The notes below the pieces were generated by a model, which saw only the letters and a program-made list of their open reading frames with translations, did not search any database and was not told where the DNA came from. Of a stretch of 56,886 bases of DNA, positions 8,823-17,051 are shown piece by piece. The translations under genes and the position numbers were made by a program. This DNA comes from Pseudanabaena mucicola FACHB-723 (lineage in GTDB: Bacteria; Cyanobacteriota; Cyanobacteriia; Pseudanabaenales; Pseudanabaenaceae): NCBI RefSeq assembly GCF_014696385.1, contig NZ_JACJQB010000023.1, positions 1 through 56,886 on the forward strand. The letters are read 5' to 3'. How positions within the stretch are numbered: the first letter of the stretch is position 1; the number at the start of each line of letters is the position of its first letter.

Positions 8823-9323
8823 ATGGAACCTGAAAAAACTACCGTTGAGGCGATCGCAGAAAATGTGATCGAAGCTGTAGAAGAAGTTGCCAGCGTAACT
8901 GCAAACCCTATCCAAGAAACAATGACCAAACCAGTAACACCTACGGCCCATGAGATCGCAGCCCCAATCGCGGTTACCAATAGCACTAAGGTTGAGTCCG
9001 ACGCGACAAATAGTGATCAATTAAATAATGAGCAAGTCATTGATCTATGGAAGCAAGTTACTAAATTGTGGGATGAATATTTTGGTGAAGGCAAAAAAGC
9101 TAATCTCACCCTTGTACTAACGATTCTTGCAACTATTCCCGTATTAATAGCTACTTCGACACTTTTAGAATTCTTAAATAAATTACCTTTATTGCCTAGT
9201 ATCTTTGAATTAGTAGGCTTTGGCTATTCAGCTTGGTTTGTATATCGCTACCTATTACTTGCTAATACCCGCAAAGAACTGACTGACACTATTTCAGGCT
9301 GGAAAAATAAAGTTTTGGGCTAG
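8823..9323 (+). CDS. CAAD-domain (CURT1-like) thylakoid membrane protein
   Basis: The C-terminal half (about residues 75-166) is a CAAD/CURT1 domain: an amphipathic helix, a first membrane segment (LTLVLTILATIPVLIATS), a second one (IFELVGFGYSAWFVYRYLL) and a final amphipathic helix (RKELTDTISGWKNKV). In cyanobacteria this domain is found in free proteins and fused to aminoacyl-tRNA synthetases, and it shapes and anchors to thylakoid membranes. The N-terminal half is acidic, Ala/Val/Thr-rich and probably disordered. The frame is open from 8799, but the ATG at 8823 is the natural start. A hairpin follows, then dnaK. Confidence 0.85.
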   Translation: MEPEKTTVEAIAENVIEAVEEVASVTANPIQETMTKPVTPTAHEIAAPIAVTNSTKVESDATNSDQLNNEQVIDLWKQVTKLWDEYFGEGKKANLTLVLTILATIPVLIATSTLLEFLNKLPLLPSIFELVGFGYSAWFVYRYLLLANTRKELTDTISGWKNKVLG

Positions 9324-9336
9324 ACTAGCTAGCCAA

Positions 9337-9360
9337 TGGCAAGGGGTTATCCCCTTGCCA
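9337..9360 (+). terminator. Hairpin after the CAAD gene
   Basis: TGGCAAGGGG (9337-9346) pairs with CCCCTTGCCA (9351-9360) around a TTAT loop. No T-run follows, so it is either a weak terminator or an mRNA 3'-end stabiliser. Confidence 0.5.
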
Positions 9361-9489
9361 CACAGTCATGGTGTCTATAGCGCGGTATTTAAGGCTAGGA
9401 TATTAGAAAAGTAAAGCAAAATTAATAAACTAATAGACTGCTCTAAAACAGCAGTTACGTTGGGAAGTGAAGAGGTATATACGTCAAGC

Positions 9490-11460
9490 ATGGGTAAAAT
9501 TGTAGGTATTGACTTGGGTACGACAAACTCTGTGGTAGCCGTTATGGAAGGTGGCAAGCCCATAGTGATTGCAAACTCAGAAGGCAGCCGCACTACCCCC
9601 TCCGTTGTTAGCTTTACAAAAGACGGTGAGAGGTTAGTTGGACAAATGGCACGTAGACAAGCGGTGCTAAATCCTGACAATACCTTTTATTCAGTCAAGC
9701 GATTTATCGGACGCAAGCATAATGAACTGTCGGCAGAGACTAAGCGAGTTCCCTATACAGTGCGTCGTGATGACCAAGGCAATATCAAGTTACGCAGTTC
9801 TCGATTAGAAAAAGACTTTGCCCCCGAAGAAATTTCGGCAATGGTAATCCGCAAACTCGTTGATGAAGCAAGTCGCTATTTGGGCGAACCTGTGACGGGT
9901 GCGGTGATTACAGTACCTGCTTATTTTAATGATTCACAGAGACAAGCCACTAAGGATGCTGGACGCATTGCAGGAATCGAAGTTAAACGAATTTTAAATG
10001 AGCCAACGGCTGCATCCCTAGCCTATGGGTTAGACAAAAAGACCAATAAAAAGATTTTGGTGTTTGACCTTGGCGGCGGTACGTTTGATGTGTCAGTGCT
10101 AGAAGTGAGCGATGGTTTATTTGAAGTCAAGGCAACTACAGGCGATACCCAGTTAGGCGGTGATGATTTTGATCGTCAAATCGTCAATTATCTGGCTGAG
10201 GAATTTCTCAAATCCGATGGTGTGGATCTCCGAAAAGAACGCCAAGCCTTGCAACGGCTGACAGAAGCTGCTGAGAAAGCCAAAATTGAGCTTTCGACGG
10301 TGGGAGTAACTGAGATCAATTTACCGTTTATTACGGCGACAGCGGAAGGACCCTTACATTTAGAAACTAGTTTAAAGCGATCGCAATTTGAACGTTTGAG
10401 CGCCGATTTATTGGAGCGTTTACAAATTCCCCTCGATCGTGTGTTGCGAGATGCCCAGATTAGTCCCCGTCAAATTGATGAAGTGGTCTTAGTCGGCGGA
10501 TCGACCCGTATTCCCGCAGTACAGGAAATGGTGGAACGGGCAATCGGCAAGCCACCGAGTCAAAGTGTGAATCCTGATGAAGTCGTGGCGATCGGCGCAG
10601 TTGTGCAGGCGGCAATTTTATCAGGCGAAATTAAGGATGTTTTATTGCTTGATGTCACACCTTTATCTTTGGGTGTAGAAACTTCGGGCGGTGTGGTCAA
10701 GCGTTTGATTCCCAGAAACACGACAATTCCCTGTCGCAAGATGGAATTATTCACCACCGCCGAAGATAACCAAACTTCTGTGGAAATTCATGTGATTCAA
10801 GGGGAAAGGGATCTAGCGGAATATAACAAGTCATTGGGACGGTTTAAACTAAGTGGGCTTGATCCGCAACCCCGTGGCATGGCACAGGTAGATGTCACAT
10901 TTGATTTAAACACCGATGGCATTTTGGCGGTGACGGCTAGCGATCGCCGCACGGGTGTTGAGCGTCGCGTCACTATTAAAGGCGCTTCGACACTAGATGA
11001 AAAAGAAGTCCAGCGGATGGTTACAGAAGCAGAGCAATTTGCCGATCGCGATCGCGCCAAACGAGAACGCATCGAAAAACTCAATCGTGCCGATAATCTT
11101 GCTGTGGGTGCAGAGCGTCAACTCAAGGATTTAGCCTTGAACTATGGTTATAAACTCAGTTATGAACGACGCAAACAAATCGAGATGGCGATCAAGAAAC
11201 TCAAAGATGCGATCGCAAAGGAAGATGATGCCCTAATCGATCGCGCTCAATCTGAGCTACAGGAAGCTCTTTATGCCCTATCGAGCGAACTCTATGCGGA
11301 GGATGAAGAGTATTACGATGATGAAGATGACGATTTATTTGGCGGTATTCTGGAGAGTATCGGCAGTTTTGCCAGTCGTAATAAACGCGGCAAAGATGAA
11401 GATGATCGCCGTCGTCCTAATACAAGAGTTTCCTATGACGATGATGATGAGTGGATGTGA
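9490..11460 (+). CDS. dnaK: Hsp70 chaperone DnaK (acidic/basic-tailed paralogue)
   Basis: ATP-dependent Hsp70 chaperone of 656 aa. The nucleotide-binding domain starts with [19 protein letters not shown] and shows [17 protein letters not shown], the phosphate-2 loop [16 protein letters not shown] and [10 protein letters not shown]. The substrate-binding domain begins near [16 protein letters not shown]. The lid ends in an unusual tail: a DDED-rich stretch, [17 protein letters not shown], a basic DDRRRP cluster and a final DDDDEWM. It lacks the usual DnaK2 ending, so it looks like one of the DnaK1/DnaK3-type cyanobacterial paralogues, some of which bind membranes. The frame is open from a TTG at 9460; the ATG at 9490 gives the normal Hsp70 N terminus. 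No dnaJ or grpE is adjacent. Confidence 0.93.
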   Translation: MGKIVGIDLGTTNSVVAVMEGGKPIVIANSEGSRTTPSVVSFTKDGERLVGQMARRQAVLNPDNTFYSVKRFIGRKHNELSAETKRVPYTVRRDDQGNIKLRSSRLEKDFAPEEISAMVIRKLVDEASRYLGEPVTGAVITVPAYFNDSQRQATKDAGRIAGIEVKRILNEPTAASLAYGLDKKTNKKILVFDLGGGTFDVSVLEVSDGLFEVKATTGDTQLGGDDFDRQIVNYLAEEFLKSDGVDLRKERQALQRLTEAAEKAKIELSTVGVTEINLPFITATAEGPLHLETSLKRSQFERLSADLLERLQIPLDRVLRDAQISPRQIDEVVLVGGSTRIPAVQEMVERAIGKPPSQSVNPDEVVAIGAVVQAAILSGEIKDVLLLDVTPLSLGVETSGGVVKRLIPRNTTIPCRKMELFTTAEDNQTSVEIHVIQGERDLAEYNKSLGRFKLSGLDPQPRGMAQVDVTFDLNTDGILAVTASDRRTGVERRVTIKGASTLDEKEVQRMVTEAEQFADRDRAKRERIEKLNRADNLAVGAERQLKDLALNYGYKLSYERRKQIEMAIKKLKDAIAKEDDALIDRAQSELQEALYALSSELYAEDEEYYDDEDDDLFGGILESIGSFASRNKRGKDEDDRRRPNTRVSYDDDDEWM

Positions 11461-11502
11461 TCAGTCTGGCTCACCCATACTCAGCTCTTTAACATTTCCC
11501 AC

Positions 11503-11539
11503 ATAAATAAAGGCGGCGCTTCGCGCCGCCTTTATTTAT
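11503..11539 (+). terminator. Terminator/palindrome after dnaK (GGCGC-TTC-GCGCC tip)
   Basis: A 17-bp perfect stem (11503-11519 with 11523-11539) has AGGCGGCGC at its upper part, a TTC loop and AT-rich lower arms that provide the T-run. It shares its tip with other palindromes in this window (for example 27284-27314 and 33068-33118). Confidence 0.85.
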
Positions 11540-11658
11540 AGCTATAGTTTTAACTTTTTTAGGATTAAGTTATTGACTTAAATTCTCAAATAGATTTTAA
11601 TTAAAACAGATTGTTATTGATAGTAATTCTTTTTAGTGCGACTATTGCCTCAAAGTTA

Positions 11659-12669
11659 ATGAATAAAAAATTATGTTTACCTACTAATCTTGCTGTAGTC
11701 GCAGGATTAGTATCGATACTTGCTTTGACTGCTTGTGGAGAAAACAGTCAGCCACCATCGACTCAGAAGCCAGTTGAAACCACCCAAGCTGCTGCACCTC
11801 AAACAGCAACGCCTACTCCTACCGAAACAGCACAGGCTCCCCTCACCGAAGTTACCATTGCTTTTGCGACTCGCCGCGACACCACCGACTTGCAGAGCAA
11901 AGTCGATAAGGTTTCTGAAATTTTGTCTAAGGAAATCGGTATTCCCGTTAAAGGGATCATTGCTGACGAAACGGCTTCGGTAGAAGCTTTGAGAGCCAAT
12001 CGTGCTAATGTTGCCTTTGTCAGTGGTCGCGCCGCACTCAAGGCGGAACAATTAGCAGGGGCAAAGATGTACTTAGCCGAAGTACGCGACGACTATTCGG
12101 GGGGTAAGACCTATAACTCGATCTTTGTCGTTCCCAAAGACAGCCCTTTACAAACCTTGGCAGATCCCACAAAAACCCTTGAGCAGTTGCGTGGCAAGCG
12201 CATGGCGTTTACTTCACGCTCCTCTGGTTCAGGATTTATTTTCCCTGTGAGTGAGCTAGTAGGTCTCAAATTTGTGGATGGACCTGATCGCCTAGAGCAA
12301 TTCTTTGGCAAAGTTACCTATGGTGATGGCTATAGCAGTGCTTTACAGGCTGTATTGCGCGATCAAGCCGATGTTGCGGTGGTGTCGGAATACGCATTGC
12401 TACCACCTTGGATCACAACTGAAGAAAGCGCAAAACTACGAGTGCTGCACCCAGTACCAAATGTGCCAGCCCATGGCATTACCTTTGATGATAGTGTGCC
12501 TGCGGAATTACGCGAAAAGCTGATCAATGCGTTTTTAAAACTCAACGAACCAGAGAACAATCAGTTATTTCGTAGCCTCTACAACTCTACGCAACTAGTC
12601 AAGGTTGATCACGAACAACATCTAGCGACTATGCGTACTGCTATTGCAAGGGCAGGACTCAAGCCCTAG
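11659..12669 (+). CDS. phnD: Phosphonate/phosphite-type ABC transporter binding lipoprotein PhnD
   Basis: Periplasmic lipoprotein that captures phosphonate, phosphite or a related phosphate compound and hands it to PhnE. A signal peptide with a lipobox (LALTAC, lipidated Cys at residue 26 of the 336-aa form) is followed by a Thr/Pro/Gln-rich linker and the PhnD/PtxB-type fold starting at VTIAFATRRDT. The segment AFTSRSSGSGFIFPVSEL is the typical ligand loop, followed by YGDGYSSALQAVLRDQADVAVVSE. The frame is open from 11611, but the ATG at 11659 gives the proper signal peptide. phnC and phnE follow. No C-P lyase or phosphite dehydrogenase gene is nearby, so the true substrate is open. Confidence 0.88.
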   Translation: MNKKLCLPTNLAVVAGLVSILALTACGENSQPPSTQKPVETTQAAAPQTATPTPTETAQAPLTEVTIAFATRRDTTDLQSKVDKVSEILSKEIGIPVKGIIADETASVEALRANRANVAFVSGRAALKAEQLAGAKMYLAEVRDDYSGGKTYNSIFVVPKDSPLQTLADPTKTLEQLRGKRMAFTSRSSGSGFIFPVSELVGLKFVDGPDRLEQFFGKVTYGDGYSSALQAVLRDQADVAVVSEYALLPPWITTEESAKLRVLHPVPNVPAHGITFDDSVPAELREKLINAFLKLNEPENNQLFRSLYNSTQLVKVDHEQHLATMRTAIARAGLKP

Positions 12670-12872
12670 TTATTGAATTGAGGGGTTGGTTAGTTGATCT
12701 AGCCAACCCAATTATGTTACTTGCTCAAGAATCAAAAATTAAACACCATGCAACCTCTACCTGACCAGAAGTTATTGAATTGAGGGGTTGGTTAGTTGAT
12801 CTAGCCAACCCAATTATGTTACTTGCTCAAGAATCAAAAATTAAACACCATGCAACCTCTACCTGACCAGAA
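12668..12872 (+). repeat. Exact 102-bp tandem duplication between phnD and phnC
   Basis: The block 12669-12770 is repeated without a mismatch as 12771-12872. Each copy holds a hairpin (12683-12709 and 12785-12811; GGGTTGG paired with CCAACCC, with a further TTAG/CTAG pairing), the sequence in front of phnC and the phnC start codon with the first codons. The first copy's ATG (12748) opens an 11-residue frame that ends at a TGA at 12781-12783, inside the second copy. The second copy's ATG (12850) is the phnC start. Confidence 0.97.
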
Positions 12873-13629
12873 TTTACCCGCAATCGCCTGCCATAATGTC
12901 CGCACCGCTTATCAATCGACTCTCAAGCGTCCGATTTTGAATGGCATTGATTTAGAAATCAAACATGGCGAATTTGTGGCACTACTGGGAATGAATGGCG
13001 CAGGTAAATCGACGCTTTTGCGATCGCTAGTGGGCTTAGTGCCAATCAAACAGGGTGAGATTGCGATCTGTGGGACATCCGTCACACCTAATTGTGTCGA
13101 TGAAGTTCGCAAAAATATTGGATTTCTCTGTCAAGGCGGCGGCTTAGTTGATCAGCTTTCTTGCTTGGATAATGTCCTATGTGGCTGTTTGGGGGATCTG
13201 ACCACATGGCAAAGTTTGTGGGGATTTCCGAAACGCGATCGCAGAATCGCAATGCAGCTATTACAAAAAATGGGCTTGCAAGAACAGACCTATCAAAAAG
13301 CGCGTCAACTGAGTGGTGGACAACGCCAAAGAGTTGCAATTGCCCGCACCCTAATTCAGTCGCCCCACATTCTTTTAGCTGACGAGCCGACCACAGGGCT
13401 AGATATTTCAGGTATTGAGCAGGTGATGACCAGTCTTGCGGAAATGAATCAGAATGGTTTAACTGTAGTGGTGGTGCTGCACGACCTCGCCCTCGCTGCC
13501 AAGTACGCCCAACGAGCAATCATCTTAGACGAAGGGCAGGTCATGTATGATGGAAATTGTCAAAATATTGAAAGACAATTTGCCAAACTGCAAAGTTTGG
13601 CTTTAGCTCAGTCTGCTACTGCCGCATAA
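12850..13629 (+). CDS. phnC: Phosphonate-type ABC transporter ATP-binding protein PhnC
   Basis: ATPase that powers the PhnE permease. The 259-aa product has Walker A GMNGAGKST, the signature LSGGQRQRVAIARTL, Walker B ILLADEPTTGLD and the H-loop VVVLHDLALA, all in the normal order and spacing. The start MQPLPDQNLPAIACHNVRTAY at 12850 lies inside the second copy of a 102-bp tandem duplication. No good ribosome binding site is visible, and a TTG at 12823 is an alternative. The stop overlaps the phnE start (TAATG), so the two are translationally coupled. Confidence 0.92.
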   Translation: MQPLPDQNLPAIACHNVRTAYQSTLKRPILNGIDLEIKHGEFVALLGMNGAGKSTLLRSLVGLVPIKQGEIAICGTSVTPNCVDEVRKNIGFLCQGGGLVDQLSCLDNVLCGCLGDLTTWQSLWGFPKRDRRIAMQLLQKMGLQEQTYQKARQLSGGQRQRVAIARTLIQSPHILLADEPTTGLDISGIEQVMTSLAEMNQNGLTVVVVLHDLALAAKYAQRAIILDEGQVMYDGNCQNIERQFAKLQSLALAQSATAA

Positions 13630-14432
13630 TGAAATTTACTGATCGGATTCGTGCCTATACTGCTAGCCGCTACAACGTTTGGATCATCCGAGTTTTAGCA
13701 ATCATTGGTCTAGGTTGGGCCTATATCTGGTCATTACAAGGATTAAAAATCGATCCCAAATTATTACAGACCAGCCTGCCCTATATGACTGACTTTTTGT
13801 CACGTCTATGGCCACCTGATTTAAGCATTTTAGATGTGGCGGTCAAAGCGTTGATCGAAACAGTGCAAATGTCGATCTGGGGAACAACGATTGGCGCAAT
13901 TCTCTCTATTCCGATCGCATTATTATCCGCACAAAATTTATCGCCATTGTGGTTACGCTGGATTGCAAATCTCTTCCAAAATGCAGTGCGTTCGGTTCCC
14001 TCAATTATTCTGGGACTATTTTTTGTAGCAGCGACAGGGCTAGGCGCACCTGCGGGAACTCTTGCCCTAGGGATTTACACAATTGGTTATTTAGCTAAGT
14101 TTTATCAAGAAGCAATTGAATCAGTAGATAAGCGATCACTAGAATCATTACAAGTGAGTCGCGCCTCATGGTGGCAAGTTGCTCAGTATGGCGTAATGCC
14201 GCAGGTACTACCCTTATGTCTGGGCTATACCCTGTATATGTTTGAGTACAATATTCGCGCCGCCTCAGTTTTAGGTGTTGTTGGTGCGGGTGGCATTGGT
14301 TTTGAGTTAGTCAGCTATATTCGGGGATTTGAATATAGCAAAGCAACTACCATGATGTTAGTGTTACTCGTAGTCGTGACTGCCATTGATGCCCTCAGTA
14401 GTCAATTGCGAAATAAGTTTAAATTAGACTAG
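13629..14432 (+). CDS. phnE: Phosphonate-type ABC transporter permease PhnE
   Basis: Integral membrane permease of the PhnCDE importer. The 267-aa product has about six membrane segments, starting with VWIIRVLAIIGLGWAYIWSL. The EAA-type cytoplasmic loop that contacts PhnC is seen as YQEAIESVDKRSLESLQVSRASWWQ, followed by VMPQVLPLCLGYTLYMFEYNIRAASVLGVVGAGGIGFEL. Its ATG overlaps the phnC stop codon by one base, so translation is coupled. It is the last gene of the phnD-phnC-phnE unit, and recJ begins 45 bases later. Confidence 0.92.
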   Translation: MKFTDRIRAYTASRYNVWIIRVLAIIGLGWAYIWSLQGLKIDPKLLQTSLPYMTDFLSRLWPPDLSILDVAVKALIETVQMSIWGTTIGAILSIPIALLSAQNLSPLWLRWIANLFQNAVRSVPSIILGLFFVAATGLGAPAGTLALGIYTIGYLAKFYQEAIESVDKRSLESLQVSRASWWQVAQYGVMPQVLPLCLGYTLYMFEYNIRAASVLGVVGAGGIGFELVSYIRGFEYSKATTMMLVLLVVVTAIDALSSQLRNKFKLD

Positions 14433-14477
14433 TAGCTGTGACTGGCTGAGCAGGCTAAATACGCAAATAGCGGAGAT

Positions 14478-16808
14478 ATGAAGTCCTCAACTAAATGGCA
14501 CATTTTAGAACCCGTTGTCCCGCCAACTTGGCTCAGCGAAAAAGTTGGTAAGTTTGCCGCGCAGTTGCTTTGGCAACGTGGCATTGTTGGGCCTGAACAA
14601 GTTGATGCATTCTTAAATATCGCCGACTATCAACCAACTAGTGCTTTTGCCTTTGGTGAGGAAATGCAATGGGCGATCGCAAGGATTCAGCAAGCATGGT
14701 CACAGGGCGATGCGATCGCAATTTGGGGGGATTTTGATGCCGATGGCATTACGGCAACATCGGTTTTATGGGAAGGATTGGGACAATTTTTTACACAACA
14801 TGAACAATTATTCTTTTATATTCCCGATCGCCTCAAAGAGTCCCATGGGATATCGATTAGGGGTTTAGATGAATTGCGATCGCAATGTCATGCCGCAGGA
14901 AAAAACCTCAGTTTAATCATCACCTGTGATACGGGTAGCACCAGTTTAGAGGCTCTTCTCTATGTTCAAAAATTAGGAATTGATGTGATTGTCACCGATC
15001 ACCATACTCTGCCCGATGTGCGTCCGCCTGTGACCGCGATTATCAATCCCCGCTATCTGGATGATGACCATCCATTGTTCCATTTGTCAGGGGTAGCCGT
15101 AGCCTATAAATTGATGGAAGCTCTCTATGAAACTCTATCCGAAATTCCACAAAAACCCCTAGAGGATTTATTGGATTTAGTCGCTATTGGACTAGTGGCA
15201 GACTTGGTGAAGCTAACAGGGGATTGTCGCTATCTAGCCCAAAAGGGAATCGAAGTATTACGGCAAAAAAAACGCCTCGGTGTGCGGATGCTGTTGGAAC
15301 AATGTAAACGAGTCGGCGATCGCCCCATTGACATTAGCTTTGGAATTGCGCCACGGATTAATGCGGTTAGTCGAATTTGGGGGGATGTACAGAAATGTGT
15401 CGAGCTTCTCACTACTCGTGATGAGAAGCTTTGCGCTAGTTTGATTACCCAAACAGAACTCGCTAACACTGAGCGGAAATCTTTGCAAAAGAAAGTCTTT
15501 AAGCAAGTGCAAGCTAAAATTTCGCAGCTTGATCTATCGACAACAGGAATTATTGTCCTTGCCGATCCGCAGTGGTCAGTGGGTGTTTTGGGCTTAGTCG
15601 CAGGTCAAGTGGTGGCGGAATATGGTCGCCCGACCATTCTCTGCACAGTGGAAGATGGCATTGCCAAGGGGAGTGCGCGATCGCTAGAGGGAATTAATCT
15701 CTATGATTTGCTCAAAGGACAGGAACATCTCTTACTCAGCTTTGGTGGTCATCCCTTGGCGGGTGGATTGAGCTTTAAGTTGGAGAATTTACAGGTATTA
15801 ACGGAAGCCCTCGATCAAACCTTTTGGAGTCAACATGGACAACTCCAAAGTAAAGCACTCACCATCGATTTGGAAGTCACTGTTGCCGATTTAACGAGAG
15901 AACTATTCAATGAATTCAAACAATTAGAACCCTTTGGCATGGGCAATCCCTCCCCTAAATTATTAGTGCGTGATTGTTTATTCTCAGAGATATCGAATGC
16001 AAATATTCGTAATCACAAAGGACAGAAGGTTGAATATATCAAAACCGAATTTACCTTGAGCGATCGCCATGGCGATCAAATCTATGGTGGTTGGTGGGGA
16101 CATTACAGTTATGAAATGCCTGATACCCCCTGTGACGTGGTGATTGAACTAGTGGATAATGCTTTTCGTCGTCGCTATGATGCGCGATTACTGGATTTCC
16201 ATGCTCAAAGTGCGCCCCTCACTGCTGATACACCAACACTTGCCCCCACCTCTCTTCAAAAGCCAGATCATTTACAAATCATTGATTGGCGAGGACGTAG
16301 TGCGATTGCCATTGATCCACAGCTATCGGCAACTATTTGTGATCGCTGTCCGCAAAGTTGGCAAGATTTGCACACTATCATTGATCGCGCCAATCAGAAT
16401 ACTCAATCCCTTGCCCTGATTTATCCCAATCCAGAACAGATCAATGGTGAGATGGCATGGCAAACTCTCGTAGGAATCGCGAAATATCTCTGTCGCACAG
16501 GCAAATCCATTTTGCGATCGCAATTAATCACCAAATTGGGAATTGATGATCTTGATGTATTACAAATGGGATTTATGGAACTTCGTAAATATGGCTATGC
16601 GATAAAACTTGGGGAACAAGTTCAGCATTCCGAAGATTCAGAATTACGAATTGCTTCTCTTGAGGCAAGCCATCCATCACCAACCCAGATCCCTCACCAG
16701 AGTAATGAATTTATCCAAGCCGTCAATGAATTAGCTTTTCAGCAGCAGTTCTTTGATCGCCAACTGCAAAACTTAGCTTCTGTTACTGGAACAGTCCTAA
16801 CCAGTTAA
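14478..16808 (+). CDS. recJ: Single-stranded-DNA-specific exonuclease RecJ
   Basis: A 5'-to-3' exonuclease acting on single-stranded DNA in recombination, base excision repair and mismatch repair. The 776-aa product shows the DHH-family metal motifs: WGDFDADGITATSVLW (about residues 83-98), the DTGS motif (about 155), VTDHHTLP (about 172-179) and the following NPRY. The DHHA1 domain with SFGGHPLAGGLSF lies near residue 420, and an OB-type domain follows with LEPFGMGNPSP. The C-terminal 200 residues are an extra region with a winged-helix-like stretch, common in cyanobacterial RecJ. GGAG sits close to the ATG. It appears to be independent of phnCDE. Confidence 0.94.
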   Translation: MKSSTKWHILEPVVPPTWLSEKVGKFAAQLLWQRGIVGPEQVDAFLNIADYQPTSAFAFGEEMQWAIARIQQAWSQGDAIAIWGDFDADGITATSVLWEGLGQFFTQHEQLFFYIPDRLKESHGISIRGLDELRSQCHAAGKNLSLIITCDTGSTSLEALLYVQKLGIDVIVTDHHTLPDVRPPVTAIINPRYLDDDHPLFHLSGVAVAYKLMEALYETLSEIPQKPLEDLLDLVAIGLVADLVKLTGDCRYLAQKGIEVLRQKKRLGVRMLLEQCKRVGDRPIDISFGIAPRINAVSRIWGDVQKCVELLTTRDEKLCASLITQTELANTERKSLQKKVFKQVQAKISQLDLSTTGIIVLADPQWSVGVLGLVAGQVVAEYGRPTILCTVEDGIAKGSARSLEGINLYDLLKGQEHLLLSFGGHPLAGGLSFKLENLQVLTEALDQTFWSQHGQLQSKALTIDLEVTVADLTRELFNEFKQLEPFGMGNPSPKLLVRDCLFSEISNANIRNHKGQKVEYIKTEFTLSDRHGDQIYGGWWGHYSYEMPDTPCDVVIELVDNAFRRRYDARLLDFHAQSAPLTADTPTLAPTSLQKPDHLQIIDWRGRSAIAIDPQLSATICDRCPQSWQDLHTIIDRANQNTQSLALIYPNPEQINGEMAWQTLVGIAKYLCRTGKSILRSQLITKLGIDDLDVLQMGFMELRKYGYAIKLGEQVQHSEDSELRIASLEASHPSPTQIPHQSNEFIQAVNELAFQQQFFDRQLQNLASVTGTVLTS

Positions 16809-16941
16809 TGGGTATTGTTTCTATTCTAATTGCTCATCTAATTGCTCAAAATCTTTGTCTTGCCTAGATCTATTTTTCTGGACACCATAGACCTGTTAAG
16901 CAATAATTAACAAAATCGCCAAACCTTTTATTCAGAATCGT

Positions 16942-16972
16942 TTTCAATCCTTTTGCCTCAAAAGGATTGAAA
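16942..16972. repeat. Solitary perfect inverted repeat downstream of recJ
   Basis: A 14-bp perfect stem (16942-16955 with 16959-16972) closes on CCT; the tip reads CCTTTTGCCTCAAAAGG. The right arm ends GGATTGAAAG, which resembles the 3' end of many cyanobacterial CRISPR repeats, but only one copy exists. No T-run follows directly. The rest of the 16809-17051 spacer shows nothing I can assign. Confidence 0.6.
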
Positions 16973-17051
16973 GCTTTACCTAGAATGAGTTACAAGACTT
17001 TGTGAGCTTATTATCCAATAAGTTTAATTTAGACCATCAGAAGGTATAACC

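Noticed and set aside
12748-12783. phnC start at the first copy of the repeat
   Set aside because: This ATG leads to a stop after 11 residues. The full gene starts in the second copy at 12850.
11659-14432. Complete phosphonate degradation or phosphite oxidation operon
   Set aside because: Only the importer phnD-phnC-phnE is present. No C-P lyase, phosphonatase or phosphite dehydrogenase gene lies nearby.
16808-16867. 19-residue frame whose ATG overlaps the recJ stop
   Set aside because: It is hydrophobic but matches no small photosynthetic or other peptide I know, has no ribosome binding site of its own, and could easily be chance.
16942-16972. CRISPR array
   Set aside because: The repeat-like palindrome is single. 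No second copy or spacer pattern exists around it and there are no cas genes.
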